A DNA stretch of 64,000 nucleotides from Heliocidaris erythrogramma. Taxonomy: Eukaryota > Echinodermata > Echinoidea > Camarodonta > Echinometridae. Positions 9,810-21,902 of the stretch are shown here, one piece after another. The stretch lies in the NCBI GenBank assembly GCA_025617745.1, contig CM046859.1, positions 558,001-622,000 on the forward strand. The letters are read 5' to 3'. Numbering within the stretch: position 1 is the stretch's first letter; every line of letters starts with the position of its first letter. The notes beneath the pieces were generated by a model. The model worked only from the letters and a program-made list of their open reading frames with translations. It ran no database searches and was not told the origin of the DNA. The position numbers and the translations under genes were made by a program.

Positions 9810-12530
9810 ACGTACATTAGAGGATACACGGGGGAGAAAATAAGACCAAATTCGTATTTTTAAAACTTATTCCTGTATATTATTGACGAAATAAAATATC
9901 AGTGATCAGCTGAAGAGCGAGACATGTTTTTCAGGTTTTGGTAGAGGTCTCTGTACTATTCTTGATCAAATATCATCCTCTTGGAAATATACCACAGCCA
10001 ATCAAAAGCGAAGGACAACAGTTTTGACACAATCAATTTGAAGTCTTTCTACTGGCAGATGGGTATTGTGTATGTGTGACGGTGTGTACGGTTCCCTAGG
10101 CGAATTCAAGTTTGGGTATTGTCACAAAGTCTTCCTGTCATTCTGGTGTTCTTCACGGAATGAACCGTCGCTACCACTGACGGTCTTAGACTCGACTTGA
10201 TGTATATAATAATTAATGTATTGGCTTCTTATTATCTTCCGTATTTATCATGTGACTACTCAGATATGAAGTTTAAGCATGTAACTTTTATATTCATCAT
10301 GTATTATTGTTATTACTGTGTACAACATAATGCAGGTGTTATATCACAACTCATTCAAATATCGAGATTTGATTAATTATCAATAATCAGTCTCAAAATC
10401 AACTTAAAAGTAGTTTCAAACTGAACTTAAACACTGTAAAGTTCAAAAGTTTAAAACATATTCTGATGTGATTTCTTCTCATGATCTTCTGAAAAAATGC
10501 TCTGAGTTCATGGTTTGAAACAAATTAAAGCCATACATTCCAAACACAACAATACCATTGATTATTGAGCAATTATTTTCTCAAACGTACGTGTATGAAA
10601 TGGCTGACATTGTAATAGCACGACACATTTTCAATCCATTTTTGTCCCTTTCTTCATTTTACTGCTGCATTTCTTTTATCATAATTTTCATTCTGTTTTG
10701 ATTGTTCATTTGTATATTCATTATTTGTCAGTACTTATGTAAATAATATTTTATTTGATGATAATCCGAAATTGATTTGGCTTGATTCTTACGTGAAGAA
10801 TGGTTGCATGGTATGATCTGCTTTCAGTTATTTTATTTCCTTGCAATTAGCGCTCAAAGTCTTTTTTTAGTATGATTACACGAAATGAGATAGGTAGGTA
10901 TATCTTTATACTTGGAGAGATGATGAAAAAAACTGTGTTTACTGCCTAAAAAGCTTGTTTTCTTGCCAAGAATATGATTCAGTAAATCAATGACAAAATC
11001 GTATCCAATTGCTTCCACTATCCATGCATCAATCTTTACTCACGTAGAATCCAGTGTAGTATTTTTTCCTTTAATTTCATCATTAATTTGAAACAAATTA
11101 AAGCCATATATTCCAAACACAACAATACCATTGATTATTGAGCTATTATTTACCCAAACGTACATGTAAGAAATAGTTGACATTGTAACAGCACGACATA
11201 TTTTTCAATCCATTTTCGTACCTTTCATCGTATTACTGCTGCATTTTTTTAAAATCATATTTGTCATTCTGACTTGATTGTTCATTTGTATATTCATTAT
11301 TTGTCAGTACTTATGTAAATAATATTTTATTTGATGATAATCCGAAAAGGATTTGGCTTGATTCTTACGTGAAGAATGGTTGCATGGTATGATCTACTTT
11401 CAGTTGTTTTATTTCCTTCCAATTAGCGCTCAAAGTCTTTTTTTAGTATGATTACACGAAATGAGATAGGTAGGTATATCTTTATACTTGGAGAGATGAT
11501 GAAAAAAACTGTGTTTACTGCCTAAAAAGCTTGTTTTCTTGCCAAAAATATGATTCAGTAAATCAATGACAAAATCGTATCCAATTGCTTCCACTATCCA
11601 TGCATCAATCTTTACTCACGTAGAATCCAGTGTAGTATTTTTTTCTTTAATTTCATCATTAATTTGAATATTGCTTAGGTCTTTAAATACATGATAACCT
11701 AACCTACAAGTAAGCCTAGTAACGCTTTGATTCCCGATGAATTATTGCATTAAGAAATCGTTTGCATCGCTTCATTATAAGGTTGTGTCTAACGGCATAT
11801 ACATATTTATCATTATCATTAAATCATGAAAAAAAAAATTTCATTTCATTTCCGGAAACATAAAGAAACACATAATTCAATTCGATTCAGTGCTTTATTT
11901 TCCATATGAAAATTCTTCTCATTCTTGTGCAATAATAAACAAAAGGAAGAGCTACATATAATAATGAATAAGGGCAACAACCCATGAGACTGACAGCCAA
12001 GTAGACGGACAATGTCCCTCTCGTGGTCTTTTTGGGTGGCTTACTGGACTGACAGCTCACAAGACCATCATCAAATCAGACCGATATTTTTCATAATGTA
12101 TTTCTTTTTTGTCGGTTTAGAGCACTGTCGGTCTTGTTAATCTTTTGTAAATATCTGTCACGTGGGCTGTCGGTCTACTGGGATGACCCCTGAATAACAT
12201 GTAAAACAAATGTATTTTTAATTTCATGTACTTTAAGAAAAATTCTTGAATAAGTATGATTTGAAAGCTAATTTGAAACAAATTCAAATTGAAATGAAGT
12301 ATTAATTTAAAAAAGAGAGAAAGTAACTCAAGATCAATCAAAGACACGATTAAAAGATAGCAACCACACTATCACCACCCTTCACCTCCACACACACGAA
12401 TCAAATGCAATGGATAATTCGTTTGTTATTCATTGTTGCACTTATATTCGAAACCTCATCCGCATAGAGAAATAGAGAGAGAGAGAGAGGACGGAAGGCG
12501 GAGGTAACTTTCGAAAAGATGATGATTATT
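9810..12530 (+). repeat. Array unit B with internal 573 bp duplication
   Basis: It carries the same block order as unit A. A segment beginning GAAACAAATTAAAGCC at 10,517 is repeated from 11,090, so about 573 bp are present twice in tandem. The unit ends in a GA-rich tract (12,475-12,490). This is the last unit of the left block; the anchor does not recur after it until 19,952. Confidence 0.82.
10517..11664 (+). repeat. Local tandem duplication, two copies of about 573 bp
   Basis: Copy one runs 10,517-11,089 and copy two 11,090-11,664. Both contain the CACAACAATACCATTGA, TTACGTGAAGAATGG and CACTATCCATGCATCAATC phrases with scattered substitutions. Units A and F have the segment once. Confidence 0.85.
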
Positions 12531-13262
12531 ATATTGCTGAAAATAATGCACAACCCAAGAAATTCAGCATTAGATAAAAGTCTGATTTTTTTGCTCGTTA
12601 AACATTAAACCATTACACACAACTGCTAATTGGGGAAGCTGAAGCAGTGTCCAGAACCACAATAAAAAGGAAGAAGATGAAGTTGATTACGTATTAATTG
12701 ACTGCAGGGTAATACATGTACCAATGTCACAAAATGGTCTCTGTTTTTTTTTTGCTTTATGTTCACCCTTTGTAAGTGCCCCTTTATGCTGTTGCCCCCC
12801 CCCCCCCCCCCCTCCACTTTGAAAGACGATTCGCCGCCCCTGCTTCCAGATGATCGCACTGCCTGCCCATGGAGGTATGTGCTTGAGTAAAGACAAACAA
12901 GAAATGAGAGCAAAGTGAGGTCAATGAATGGCCGTTAATTATGTTTATGAACTCTCTGCACAAATCAGCTTGTTTAAAGTCATCATCACAAATGGGACGT
13001 CATATGAAAGGGAATAAAATATCCTTTTTATGATGTATTACAATAAAAATTGTATTAATTATGTATAATTAAATTATGTATATCTGACGAGATGTTGCTG
13101 GAGAAAGTTGGGTTTCATTTTTTAGAGAAACACACTGAAATATCATTGATATGGTAGAAAGTGAGTCTCAGATCTTCCTCTAATGGAAAATGCATAGGGA
13201 ACACACATTTTTTTTAAATGTTCACACATTTATTGTATTGATATATTTTATATATACATTGT
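12531..13262. other. Inter-block DNA with a poly-C tract
   Basis: No gene is seen. A run of about 18 C occurs at 12,796-12,813 in a context resembling the poly-C repeats elsewhere in the window. The 95 aa and 69 aa minus-strand frames across it are low-complexity glycine artefacts. Confidence 0.55.
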
Positions 13263-13565
13263 AAAGGTGTTTGGTCTAGTGGATGAGTGACTGGACTGCA
13301 CATCAAGTGTTCAATTTCCTGAGACAGCACACGCGTCCTTTGGCAAGACATTTATCTACATTTACCACACTCGACCCAGATGTAGTAAAAGGGTACCTGG
13401 TAGGATTTATTCATTGAATGCACTGAGCGCTACAGTTTTCTCGCTGAAGCCGCGGTAATGATATGATTGCAGGGCCCTCAGGGAGAACAGTGTTTAGTAC
13501 TGATGATGCAACCCTTGGTAAACAAGACATATTATCATTATTATTACTATTCTTCTTATTACCAT
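13263..13565 (+). mobile_element. tRNA-derived SINE with ATT-rich tail
   Basis: The head has a pol III A-box-like TGGTCTAGTGG and a decayed B box GTTCAATTTCC about 40 bp later. The body follows, with CTTTGGCAAGACATTTATC, a GACCCAGATG-type stretch and GGGTACCTGG. The end is AACAAGACATATTATC plus an (ATT)n-like tail. The same body occurs at 18,165 and 33,285. The tail fragment also opens the window at base 1. The central domain resembles conserved metazoan SINE core domains (Nin-DC or Deu type); naming which needs a database. Confidence 0.75.
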
Positions 13566-13639
13566 TATTATTTTGCAGAAGTAAACTATATTGAGAACTG
13601 CGGAGGTTTGGGGTATGTTTGTCAGCTAAGAGTTGTAAG

Positions 13640-13860
13640 TTGACCAATTAGAGCTTTATAGATAATTAACAGGATTTTAAAAGATATTCTTTCTCGCACT
13701 GATAGCCAGTGCTGGTCTCTCAAAACAGGGGTAATCCTTGAGAATTTGGAGTATCCAAACATCAGTCTTGCACAAAGATTTTGGACCCGCTGCAGTCGTC
13801 CTATCTGAGATTCAGGGAGTCCATACTATATTAAACCCATTACAATAATCTAACTTTCTA
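13640..13860 (-). mobile_element. LINE reverse-transcriptase C-terminal remnant (duplicate)
   Basis: The minus strand retains the ITPVLRDQHWLSVRE block upstream of ISFKILL, as in CR1/L2-type LINEs. It is more complete than the 83-274 copy. It is interrupted by stops and is not functional. Confidence 0.68.
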
Positions 13861-13986
13861 GTGATGCATGCATGAGCAATTGTTTTCATTCTATCCTGAT
13901 CAAAATATCTTATTATCATATCATACATCATGAAATTATCGTGCAAGGATTGGCCAGGAATGTCTCACGTGACATAAAATACTTTC

Positions 13987-15455
13987 AGGATGACGAAAAC
14001 CTGGATATCGCGTGGCGTCAGACCTCCATATATTGGTGGGTATACCGATATTTTGACGTCAATTTTTTTGTTATTCTGGATATATCGAAGCTATCGATAT
14101 CGCGACAATGTATCGCTATACGAAATGGGAACATTTGAAAGTAACAAGCATGAAACGAAAATATGGTGCTATGCCAGTCACCTCAGAGAATCCATAATTT
14201 GAACTGGAGCCTCTCGGTGCAAGCTATATTGGATTAATATGTCTGGAATTATATATCATGTAGTATGATGATTTATGTACATTGGTAATGTGCGATACCA
14301 TATTGAAATGACTGTCAAAATGCCCTCCCAGATTTCTATCATTCATATATGGTTTTATGACGGAACCTCCAACAGATATTCAATTAAAATTAAGTATGGA
14401 TATTTGGTTGAATATTCCAATGAGCAACTATTCAGTTTTACTATCGGTTATCATGAATTTGTTTTGCAGCATCCATTCAAGAATATAACTGACACATGCT
14501 TCTATGAGCGAAACGCTCTGCTCTTAAGAAAATACATCGGGCCTAAATGACAAGTAGATCCGCGTGCCATCTGCGTAGCAGTGGCATGAAAATCCAGAGA
14601 ACTTATTATGGACCTCTTTAATGAGATTACCTGTGAACATATTGAATATCAGAGGGCCCAAGCGAGACCCTTGCGGGACCCCGAAGGGGACTGGAAAAGA
14701 ATCAGAGACAGCATCTGCTTACTTAAATCTTGATATGTTGATGTCTGTCTGTCAAATATGACTCAATCCATCTGACAGCTACATCATCAATGCCAAAACA
14801 AATCTTGAACGTTTCCAATAAACAAAAATGATATATGGTATTATTTATTACTTAAATTAGTATTATTCTTTTAAATTTTATACCAAAGATAAAACAAAAA
14901 AAATTGATACATTGTTCATGTTGATATACTACAAGCACATTTCCATTGGCCATTTAGATTATATGCTAGAGCTAATTACAATTCGATCATATTGGGCTGC
15001 ATCATCAATTCAGAGGTCAAGAAATTCAGCAATAATAGGACCAAAATGGGTGTTTTCATGACTTGCCCAGTTACGTTTTTGACCATCTGCATTCAGGTCG
15101 CGTGTGTGTCCAGTTTAGTTGTGCAATATTTGAAGAACGAGAATCATATTTGCGATTATATTTGGTGAGATGTAGGACATACAGGTAAACTTTTGAGAGA
15201 AAAATTATACATTATCCAAATTGTATTTTTCAAATAGCATAAAGTTTTTATGTTTTGGGGTCACAAGTGTGACATTAGAATTACTTAATTTTGCATGTTT
15301 ATTTATAATGCTTACACAAATTACCAGCAAAGTGAGCTAGGAAGGGTTTCATTTCACTGCATAGTGGACACAACAATCAAAACTCGTACTGAGAGATGAC
15401 TATTTTATGCTCCTTTTTTTTTCTTTAATTTATGCCAATGTAATTGTATGCAAAT
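13987..15455. other. 1.47 kb present only in the right block
   Basis: The left block joins directly at about 425 where the right block holds this segment. It contains the LINE fragment above and AT-rich sequence with 14,275-14,550 open for 91 codons, in which I recognise nothing. Either the left copy lost it or the right copy gained it; no clean target duplication is visible. Confidence 0.6.
14545..14830 (-). mobile_element. LINE reverse-transcriptase core fragment
   Basis: On the minus strand, frames with shifts read DDVAVRWIESYLTDRHQ, then a GVPQGS-like stretch (PFGVPQGSRLGPLIFNMF pattern), then CYADGTRIYLS in place of the catalytic YADDT box. These are consecutive reverse-transcriptase motifs of a CR1/Jockey-like LINE. 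It lies inside the 1.47 kb present only in the right block and may belong to the same element as 13,640-13,860. Confidence 0.75.
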
Positions 15456-15661
15456 TAGCATAATTGAGTCTATAATTTTAAAGAAAATATGCTCAATGAC
15501 AACTTCAGGAATTACTCTTCAAGAATATACTATCACACAATTGCAAGAATGAACTTCATTTTTATTTTTAAAAAAAGTTTCACTTTACATAGAATGGCCC
15601 TAAGCAGCCCTTAAAATTCTCAGAAAAAAAGTCGGGGTTTTGTGGTTCCTTTTATAGACCA

Positions 15662-15802
15662 GGGCCCGGTTTCATAAAACTTGTTATCAATAACAAGTTG
15701 CAATAACTGTTATAAGCTAATGAAATCCTTGCATCTGATTGGCTGAGAGCAAATTTGTCATATAAATGTGGCAGTTGTTTTAAGTTTTATGAAAAGGAAC
15801 CC
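15662..15802. mobile_element. MITE, duplicate of 622-769
   Basis: It has the same GGGCCCGGTTTCATAAAAC left end and a shortened right arm (TAAGTTTTATGAAAAGGAACCC). Its presence at the corresponding place in both blocks shows insertion before the block duplication. Confidence 0.75.
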
Positions 15803-16284
15803 AGTTCGTAGTTAGCAGATGTCACCGATGAACATAGTTATCCACAGAACTTTTAAGCTTTGGCAGGTCCAAAACTGTGCACTTTAGAATAATCAATCGC
15901 TTAGTGATAGAAATGCCTCATGAAAACCTTTCTTACTCCTTTTTGAGAGAATACTTCCACCTTGGTACCATGGAATGCACCATTGGTGTATAACTGATAA
16001 CATAAGCACATATCAAGTATTCGTGTCAGTGGGTGTTAGGTTTTGTTACAGATGACCTTTATCGGATCATGGTCAGATTGCATCTACGAACTGGCGTATT
16101 ACCAGAAAAACAAAGAGCATAGATAAGAGTGATAATAAGTGGTACCAACACGTGACAAACACACAAACACATACACTCGTCACCTCACCCCTCCTCCCCC
16201 CCCCCCCCCCCCACACACACACAAGTACACGCACACGATTAACACGCATAATTCGTTTTTATAATTAATTGCTGCTCTTTATTC

Positions 16285-17050
16285 GAGCCTTCAGTTACAA
16301 AGAGAAAGACGGAGAGAGAGATTGAGATAGAGAGGGGGAGAGTGCGAGAGAGAGAGCACGCACGGGACAGGGAGGGGCAATTTGAAAAGATAATAATACG
16401 ACCCCATCTGATGGCCATCGCTCACTTTACACCACTACAGTAGAAAGTAAAACCCAATTTGCCTTTTTCAAGTTATTCCCCCATGACTTTGACTGCATAC
16501 AATATTTCAGGGGACAGGTGAAGAGTCAGACACGTTTTCAGGTTTTGGTAGAGGTCTCTGTACTATTCTTGATCATAATATATCATCCTCTGTAAGAATA
16601 TTCCAAAACCATTCAAATACGAAGGACTTCAGTTATGACAAAATCCTTTTTAAACCTTTCTGCTGACTGGTTGGAATCTTTGTGATGGCAGGTACGGTTC
16701 CCTAGGCTAGTGCAAGTTTTGGTATAGTCACCAGATTCTCCTGGCATATATTGTGTTTTTGACGAAATAAAACGTCGCAATCACTAATGACGGGCTTACA
16801 CTCGACTTAATGTATACAGTTATGAATGTATCCTTATAATCTTCTTTTTTAATCATCTGACTATTCAATATGAAGTTTAATCATGTAACTTTCATATACA
16901 TTAAGCACAATTATTATTGCGTACACAGGTGTTATACCATTATAACTGATGCAAATGTTGATATTTAATCAACACACTACGGTGATGCCCTGCTAAGATG
17001 CAAACTCCAAGCACATAGTGAAAGGCGAGATCGATTGTGCACCTTTTTCG
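16285..17050 (+). repeat. Array unit 0', left half
   Basis: This is the duplicate of 1,540-2,270 with the same GA-rich start and GGTTTTGGTAGAGGTCTCTG block. It breaks off near 17,050 at the same internal point as the left copy, so the interruption of unit 0 predates the block duplication even though the inserted DNA now differs. Confidence 0.75.
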
Positions 17051-17977
17051 CAAAGTTCATTTGTGATACCACCCGCTCCATCCTCGTATAAATACGCTAC
17101 AAGAATTAAAGAGAAATTCATTTCTATTCTTACTCGAACAAATAGATATAAGCAGAGTCCAATGCCGTATGCTGGGAATCTTCTAAATCAAATATGTAGT
17201 AACAAGTAGTGAAACCTGCACATGTATACAGTTCCAATACTTCCAACAGTGTTACTAGCTTGAACAATAGGTAATTTCTTGATCTGATTATACTCATAAC
17301 ATTGTTTATTATTAATTTGAACCTTCATTTTATTCTATTTTTATGATTTTATTAATACTTGGTTACGTATTCAGTTAAATTATTGATAGGCTGTAGATAT
17401 GTCGTAATCTACTTGTTAATTTCTGATTTATTGCGCTCCTTCTTCCATGCTTATGAGCCTGCAGTACAATTCTGTATTGATGATTATAACTCTGCAGTAC
17501 AATTCTGTATTGATGCCTATGAGTCTGCAGTATAATTCTGTATTGATTTGATGTCATTCATCTCCGCTCAAGTTTTATTATGCATTTACGACAATCGTTT
17601 ACTCATAAATCTTTTTTTTAATGTTCTTTCATTGTATACTACCATAATTAGGATGTATTTAACCCTGTCCTCACCTTTTCCTACTACTTAATCCATCTCT
17701 GTCTCCTCCTTTCTCACTCCCCAATCTCACTATTTCGCTCTTTATATTTCCCTGCTCGTCACTTACATTATTGGGTTTTTTTCTCAGTTATTGTATAATT
17801 TGAATGTAGCATACGTTACAATGTTAATTAACTCACTTATTTGTTATGTTATGTACTTCGTAAAATACCATTCTTCTTTAGCATATCTCGCTTCATTCTC
17901 TCCTGTCCTTTTTGTTTTTCTGGCTCCCCTTTCGCCTGTAATGTCACCTCCTCTCCATCTCATATTATTGAATGACT
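17051..17977. other. Insert between halves of unit 0' with a 36 bp minisatellite
   Basis: Most is AT-rich with no gene. At 17,459-17,550 the phrase CTGCAGTACAATTCTGTATT occurs three times with a period of about 36 bp. A C/T-rich stretch with CTCCTCTCC-type phrases lies at 17,680-17,950. The 134 aa frame at 17,791 is not recognised and is probably chance. Confidence 0.5.
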
Positions 17978-19925
17978 ATAATGCAAAAATGAGTTATTTT
18001 GTAAATTGTATCGTATATTTCCAAATTGTTGTACTTTGTACATTCCATGTAATTCAGCCCTTGGGTTGCCATGTGGATTTTAATAATACCATTTCGTTTT
18101 CAATATCAATAATTAATAATCAACCTCAAAATCAAGTTACAATTTTTAATGCAAAAATGGAGGTGTCGTGGTATTGTGGAGGTGTCGTGGTATAGTGGTT
18201 CATTCACTTGACTCTCAATCCAAGGGTTGAGGGTTCGAATCTCAGCCCGGCACTAGCGTCTTTTGGCAAGACATTAATCAACATTTGCCACTCTCCACCC
18301 AGGTGTTAAATGGGTACCTGGCAGAATTTATTCCTTGAAATGCACTGTGCGCTGATTACGGCTGCCGGAGCTAAAGCCAAGGTATATATATATATATATG
18401 ATTTCCACATTTTTTTTACTTTATACATTCCATGTAATTCAGCCCTTGGGTTGCCATGTGGATTTTAATAAATACCATTTCGCTTTCAATATCAATAATC
18501 AATAATCAACCTCAAAATCAAGTTACAAATTTTAACAAACTTAACATACACACTGTAAAGTTAATAAGTTTAGAACATATTTTATGTGATTTCTTCACAT
18601 GCTCGGAATCAATGGTTTGACAAAATCAAAACACAACAATACCATTGAGCATTGCGCTATTATTCACTCAAAAGTATCATCGTTTCGTTCAACCAATTAC
18701 TTAAAATACGTTCGACTTTTAATGGTCCCTCAATTTCGTGTAATGTTTTTGTTTTATTTGAATGACACGTACACATAGGAAGTGGTTGACATTGTATTTT
18801 CACAACAGCATTTAATTTCGTCATTTACTGCTGCACTTCTCATCAAATTTGTCATTCTATTTTGATTGCTCATTTGTTCACTTTATTGTTTGTTTCTACT
18901 TCTGTAATTTTTGGTTAATTTGATGATCTCCCAAAACTGTGGATTTCATTTGAATGAATTGATTTGATATGATTCGTACGTGAAAATGGTCGCATGGTTT
19001 GCCTTTAGCCATTATATTTGCTTCCAGTAATCGCTCAAGGTCTTCTTTTCTATGTTTTCAATCCGATTACACGAAATGAGATGGGTAGGTTTTTTTGTTT
19101 TTTTTAACTTGGTGTTATGGTGAAAGAGAGTGGGTGTACTTTACTAACTGTAAAGCTTATGTTTTGTTGAAACAATGAAAATATTGTATCCCCTTACTTC
19201 GATTATCCATTCATCCAGGCCCCTGGGAGCCGGGGGTGGTGAGGGGGTCCTCGAAGGCTCAGGACGCCAAAATGCTGGTGGCTGCATTCATCAATCTTTA
19301 CTTACGTACAATAGAGTCTAGTGAGATTGATTTCCAATGAATTACCAGTGCAGCATCGTTTAGCATTAACAAATAGTCTGCATCGCTTCGATATTAGGGT
19401 CTATCGAACTTATACGTTAAACTTTCCCCAAGTGGTTGAATCATGAAGAAGAAAAAAATTGAAAAAAGCGGGTTTGCTATTTCATTTCATTTCCAGAAAC
19501 ATAACGAGCATGGAACTGTAATACAGATGTAAAAACACAAAATAAATCAAGAGGTTTGTAAGTTTAAAAAAGAAAAAGGTTCCTTTGAAAAGCTTGCCTT
19601 ATAAATCGATGGCAGAAACACATAATTAAATTCGATTCAGTGAGTCACTCTCCACATATGGAAATTCTTCTCGTTTAAATGCATAATATACAAAAGGAAT
19701 TTTCATAATTTTTTTTTTAAATATTTTTTGAAAATAATCAAGAAAAATGAAACAAACAGCTACATATAATAATGAATAAGGGCGACAACCCATGAGACTG
19801 ACAGCCAACTAGACGGACAATGTCCGTCTCGTGGTCGTAGGATGTCTGATAACTATATAACTGTATTTTACCCGACGGGCCTATCGACAATGTTATCCTC
19901 GTGATAGGACCACTGTTTACACTTG
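17978..19925 (+). repeat. Array unit 0', right half
   Basis: This is the duplicate of 5,676-7,255. It is interrupted by a SINE at 18,165-18,400 and by a repeated flank (18,015-18,145 and 18,405-18,540). It ends at the hairpin that marks the start of the homogeneous array. Confidence 0.78.
18165..18400 (+). mobile_element. tRNA-derived SINE, best-preserved copy
   Basis: The A box GTGGTATAGTGGTT and B box GGGTTCGAATCTC are both close to pol III consensus. The anticodon-loop position reads CTCTCAA, which would give anticodon CUC as in tRNA-Glu, though the stem is imperfect. The body contains CTTTTGGCAAGACATTAATC and CCACCCAGGTGTTAAATGGG, then TACCTGG, and ends in (TA)n. Preservation suggests this is the youngest SINE here. 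Confidence 0.85.
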
Positions 19926-19931
19926 TACGTA

Positions 19932-19972
19932 CGTGTATCCTCTAATGTACTACGTACATTAGAGGATACACG
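19932..19972. repeat. Perfect 19 bp hairpin at the left edge of the homogeneous array
   Basis: The arms CGTGTATCCTCTAATGTAC (19,932-19,950) and its complement (19,954-19,972) are separated by TAC. In all other units the right arm exists alone, so the left arm is an inverted duplicate of the unit's first bases. Confidence 0.9.
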
Positions 19973-21902
19973 GGGGAGAAAATAAGACCAAATTTGTATT
20001 TTTAAAACGTATTCCTGTATATTATTGACGAAATAAAATATCAGTGATCAGGTGAAGAGCGAGACATGTTTTTCAGGTTTTGGTAGAGGTCTCTGTACTA
20101 TTCTTGATCATATATCATCCTCTTGGAAATATACCACAGCCAATCAAAAGAGAAGGACAACAGTTTTGACACAATCAATTAGAAGTCTTTATACTGGCAG
20201 ATGAGTATTCTGTATGTGTGATGGTGTGTACGGTCCCTAGGCGAATTCAAGGTTGGGTATTGTCACCAAGTCTTCCTGTCATTCTGGTGTTCTTCACGGA
20301 ATGAACCGTCGCTACCACTGACGGTCTTAGACTCGACTTGATGTATATAATAATTAATGTATTGGTTTCTTATTATCTTCCGTATTTATCATGTGACTAC
20401 TCAGATATGAAGTTTAAGCATGTAACTTTCATATCCATCATGTATTATTTTTATTACTGTGTACAACATAATGCAGAAGTTATATAACAACTCATTCAAA
20501 TATCGATATTTGATTAATTATCAATAATCAGTCTCAAAATCAAGTTTTAAGTAGTTTCAAAGTGAACTTATATACTGTAAAATTCAAAAGTTTAGAACAT
20601 ATTTTGATGTGATTTCTTCACATGATCTTGTGAAAATAATACTCTGAGTTCATGGTTTGAAACAAATTAAAGCCATACATTCCAAACACAACAATACCAT
20701 GGATTATTGAGCTATTATTTACTCAAACGTACATATACGAAATGGATGACATTGTAATAGCACGACATATTTTTCAATCCATTTTTGTACCTTCCGTCAT
20801 TTTACTGCTGTGCCATACACTCTTGGAAAAAATGATGCTTATGGGGTACTCATACTGGTGCCGGATTGAAAAGGTGTCTACAAGTTCCATTAAAAGGACC
20901 TTAGCCATTGAGCTCAGATTTCTCCACCTTTTGTTATGCGTATTAGTCTTTATCATAATCTGTAGATATTATTTAAACATGTCCACGATAATATCTATCT
21001 ACATTCGTCATTTTCAAAATACTTTGGTTTGATACAAATTGTATAAATGTGTTCTATTGCATGTTGTTATAATTTATTGATTTCAGTTACTATGGATATA
21101 ATTCTATTTTTTTTTGGAAGGACGATAAAATATTGCTCAAGAGTAATAATAATAATAATAATATGTCTTGTTTACCCAGGGTAGCCTCATTAGTATTATA
21201 TACTGTTCTCCCTGAGGGCCCTGCAATCATACTATTAGGCTAGCTCTTTGCCAGTGCTCGTGATGAGCACCTTTAAAGGTGTCGATGAAAACCTTTTCAA
21301 AAGGTGCTTAGGGACACCCTAAAAAGTGGCACTGGTGTGGCAAATATAAGCACCTTTTAAAGGTGCTCAAACAAACCTTTTTTCTAAGAGTGTATAATTC
21401 ATGTACTTTATGACAATTCTTGAATAAGGATGATTTTAAAGCTAATTTGAAGCAATTCAAATTGAAATCAAGTATTAATCAAAAAGCAAGAAAGTAACTC
21501 AAGATCAATCAAAGACACAATTAAAAGATGACATGGTTAATATACCGCACAGTATGCATTTAAGGGAAAAAACAGACTTATTTCGTTTCACTATTAGGTA
21601 TACTATCACCACCCTTCACCTCCACACACAAGATCACAATACAAAACATAACTCCTTTGTAATTCATTCTTGCACTTATATTCGAAACCTCGTCCGCATA
21701 GAGAAATAGATAAAGTGAGGACGGAAGTCGGAGGGGGTAACTTTTGAAAAGATGATGAAACGACCCCCATATGATGGCCATCCCACACACTCATTTGCAT
21801 TTACACCACTTGTCTTGCTTATAACTTTCTATGTAACTGTATTGTACCCAACGGGCCTATGGACAATGTTATCCTCGTGTTAGGGCCACTATTTATACTT
21901 GT
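19952..21902 (+). repeat. Homogeneous tandem unit C (1,951 bp)
   Basis: The anchor ACGTACATTAGAGG at 19,952 recurs at 21,903, 23,856 and 25,807. Unit C is almost identical to D and E; visible differences are single bases such as TTTATACTGG against TTTCTACTGG. It contains the 579 bp MITE at 20,816-21,394. The plus frame at 20,742-21,032 (96 codons) and its antisense are repeated in every unit only because the DNA is repeated; no domain is recognised. Confidence 0.95.
20816..21394. mobile_element. 579 bp MITE carried in the array unit
   Basis: Terminal inverted repeats TACACTCTTGGAAAAAA and, at the other end, the complement of TACACTCTTAGAAAAAAGG bound the element. Inside are a SINE 3' piece in minus orientation (21,163-21,235, complement of GGGCCCTCAGGGAGAAC to AACAAGACAT) and short hairpins such as GCACCTTTTAAAGGTGC. 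Units A and B lack it, so it entered before units C-E were amplified. Copies are at 22,767-23,345 and 24,720-25,298, and a broken one at 26,671-27,127. Confidence 0.72.

Larger units (their letters stand above)
13540..17050. repeat. Segmental duplication, right copy (block P')
   Basis: This is the counterpart of 1-2,270 with the same landmarks and similar overall divergence throughout. It carries 13,987-15,455, which is absent from the left copy, and lacks the 1,248-1,513 foldback. Together with 17,978-27,560 it repeats the plan of the first 12.5 kb. Confidence 0.9.

Noticed and set aside
17791-18195. A 134-codon hydrophobic frame
   Set aside because: Composition is dictated by a pyrimidine-rich stretch; it runs into array sequence and a SINE, and its first half has no counterpart in the left block.
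20742-21032. A 96-codon frame repeated in units C-F, with a conserved 60-codon antisense frame
   Set aside because: It is conserved only because the DNA unit is nearly identical. It crosses the left end of a MITE, has no recognisable domain, and is absent from units A and B.
21578-21790. Frames of 60-77 codons starting MCGMAIIWGS in several units (also 9,512, 23,510, 25,482)
   Set aside because: Their ends differ between units through indels, there is no domain, and the region is a non-coding part of the tandem repeat.
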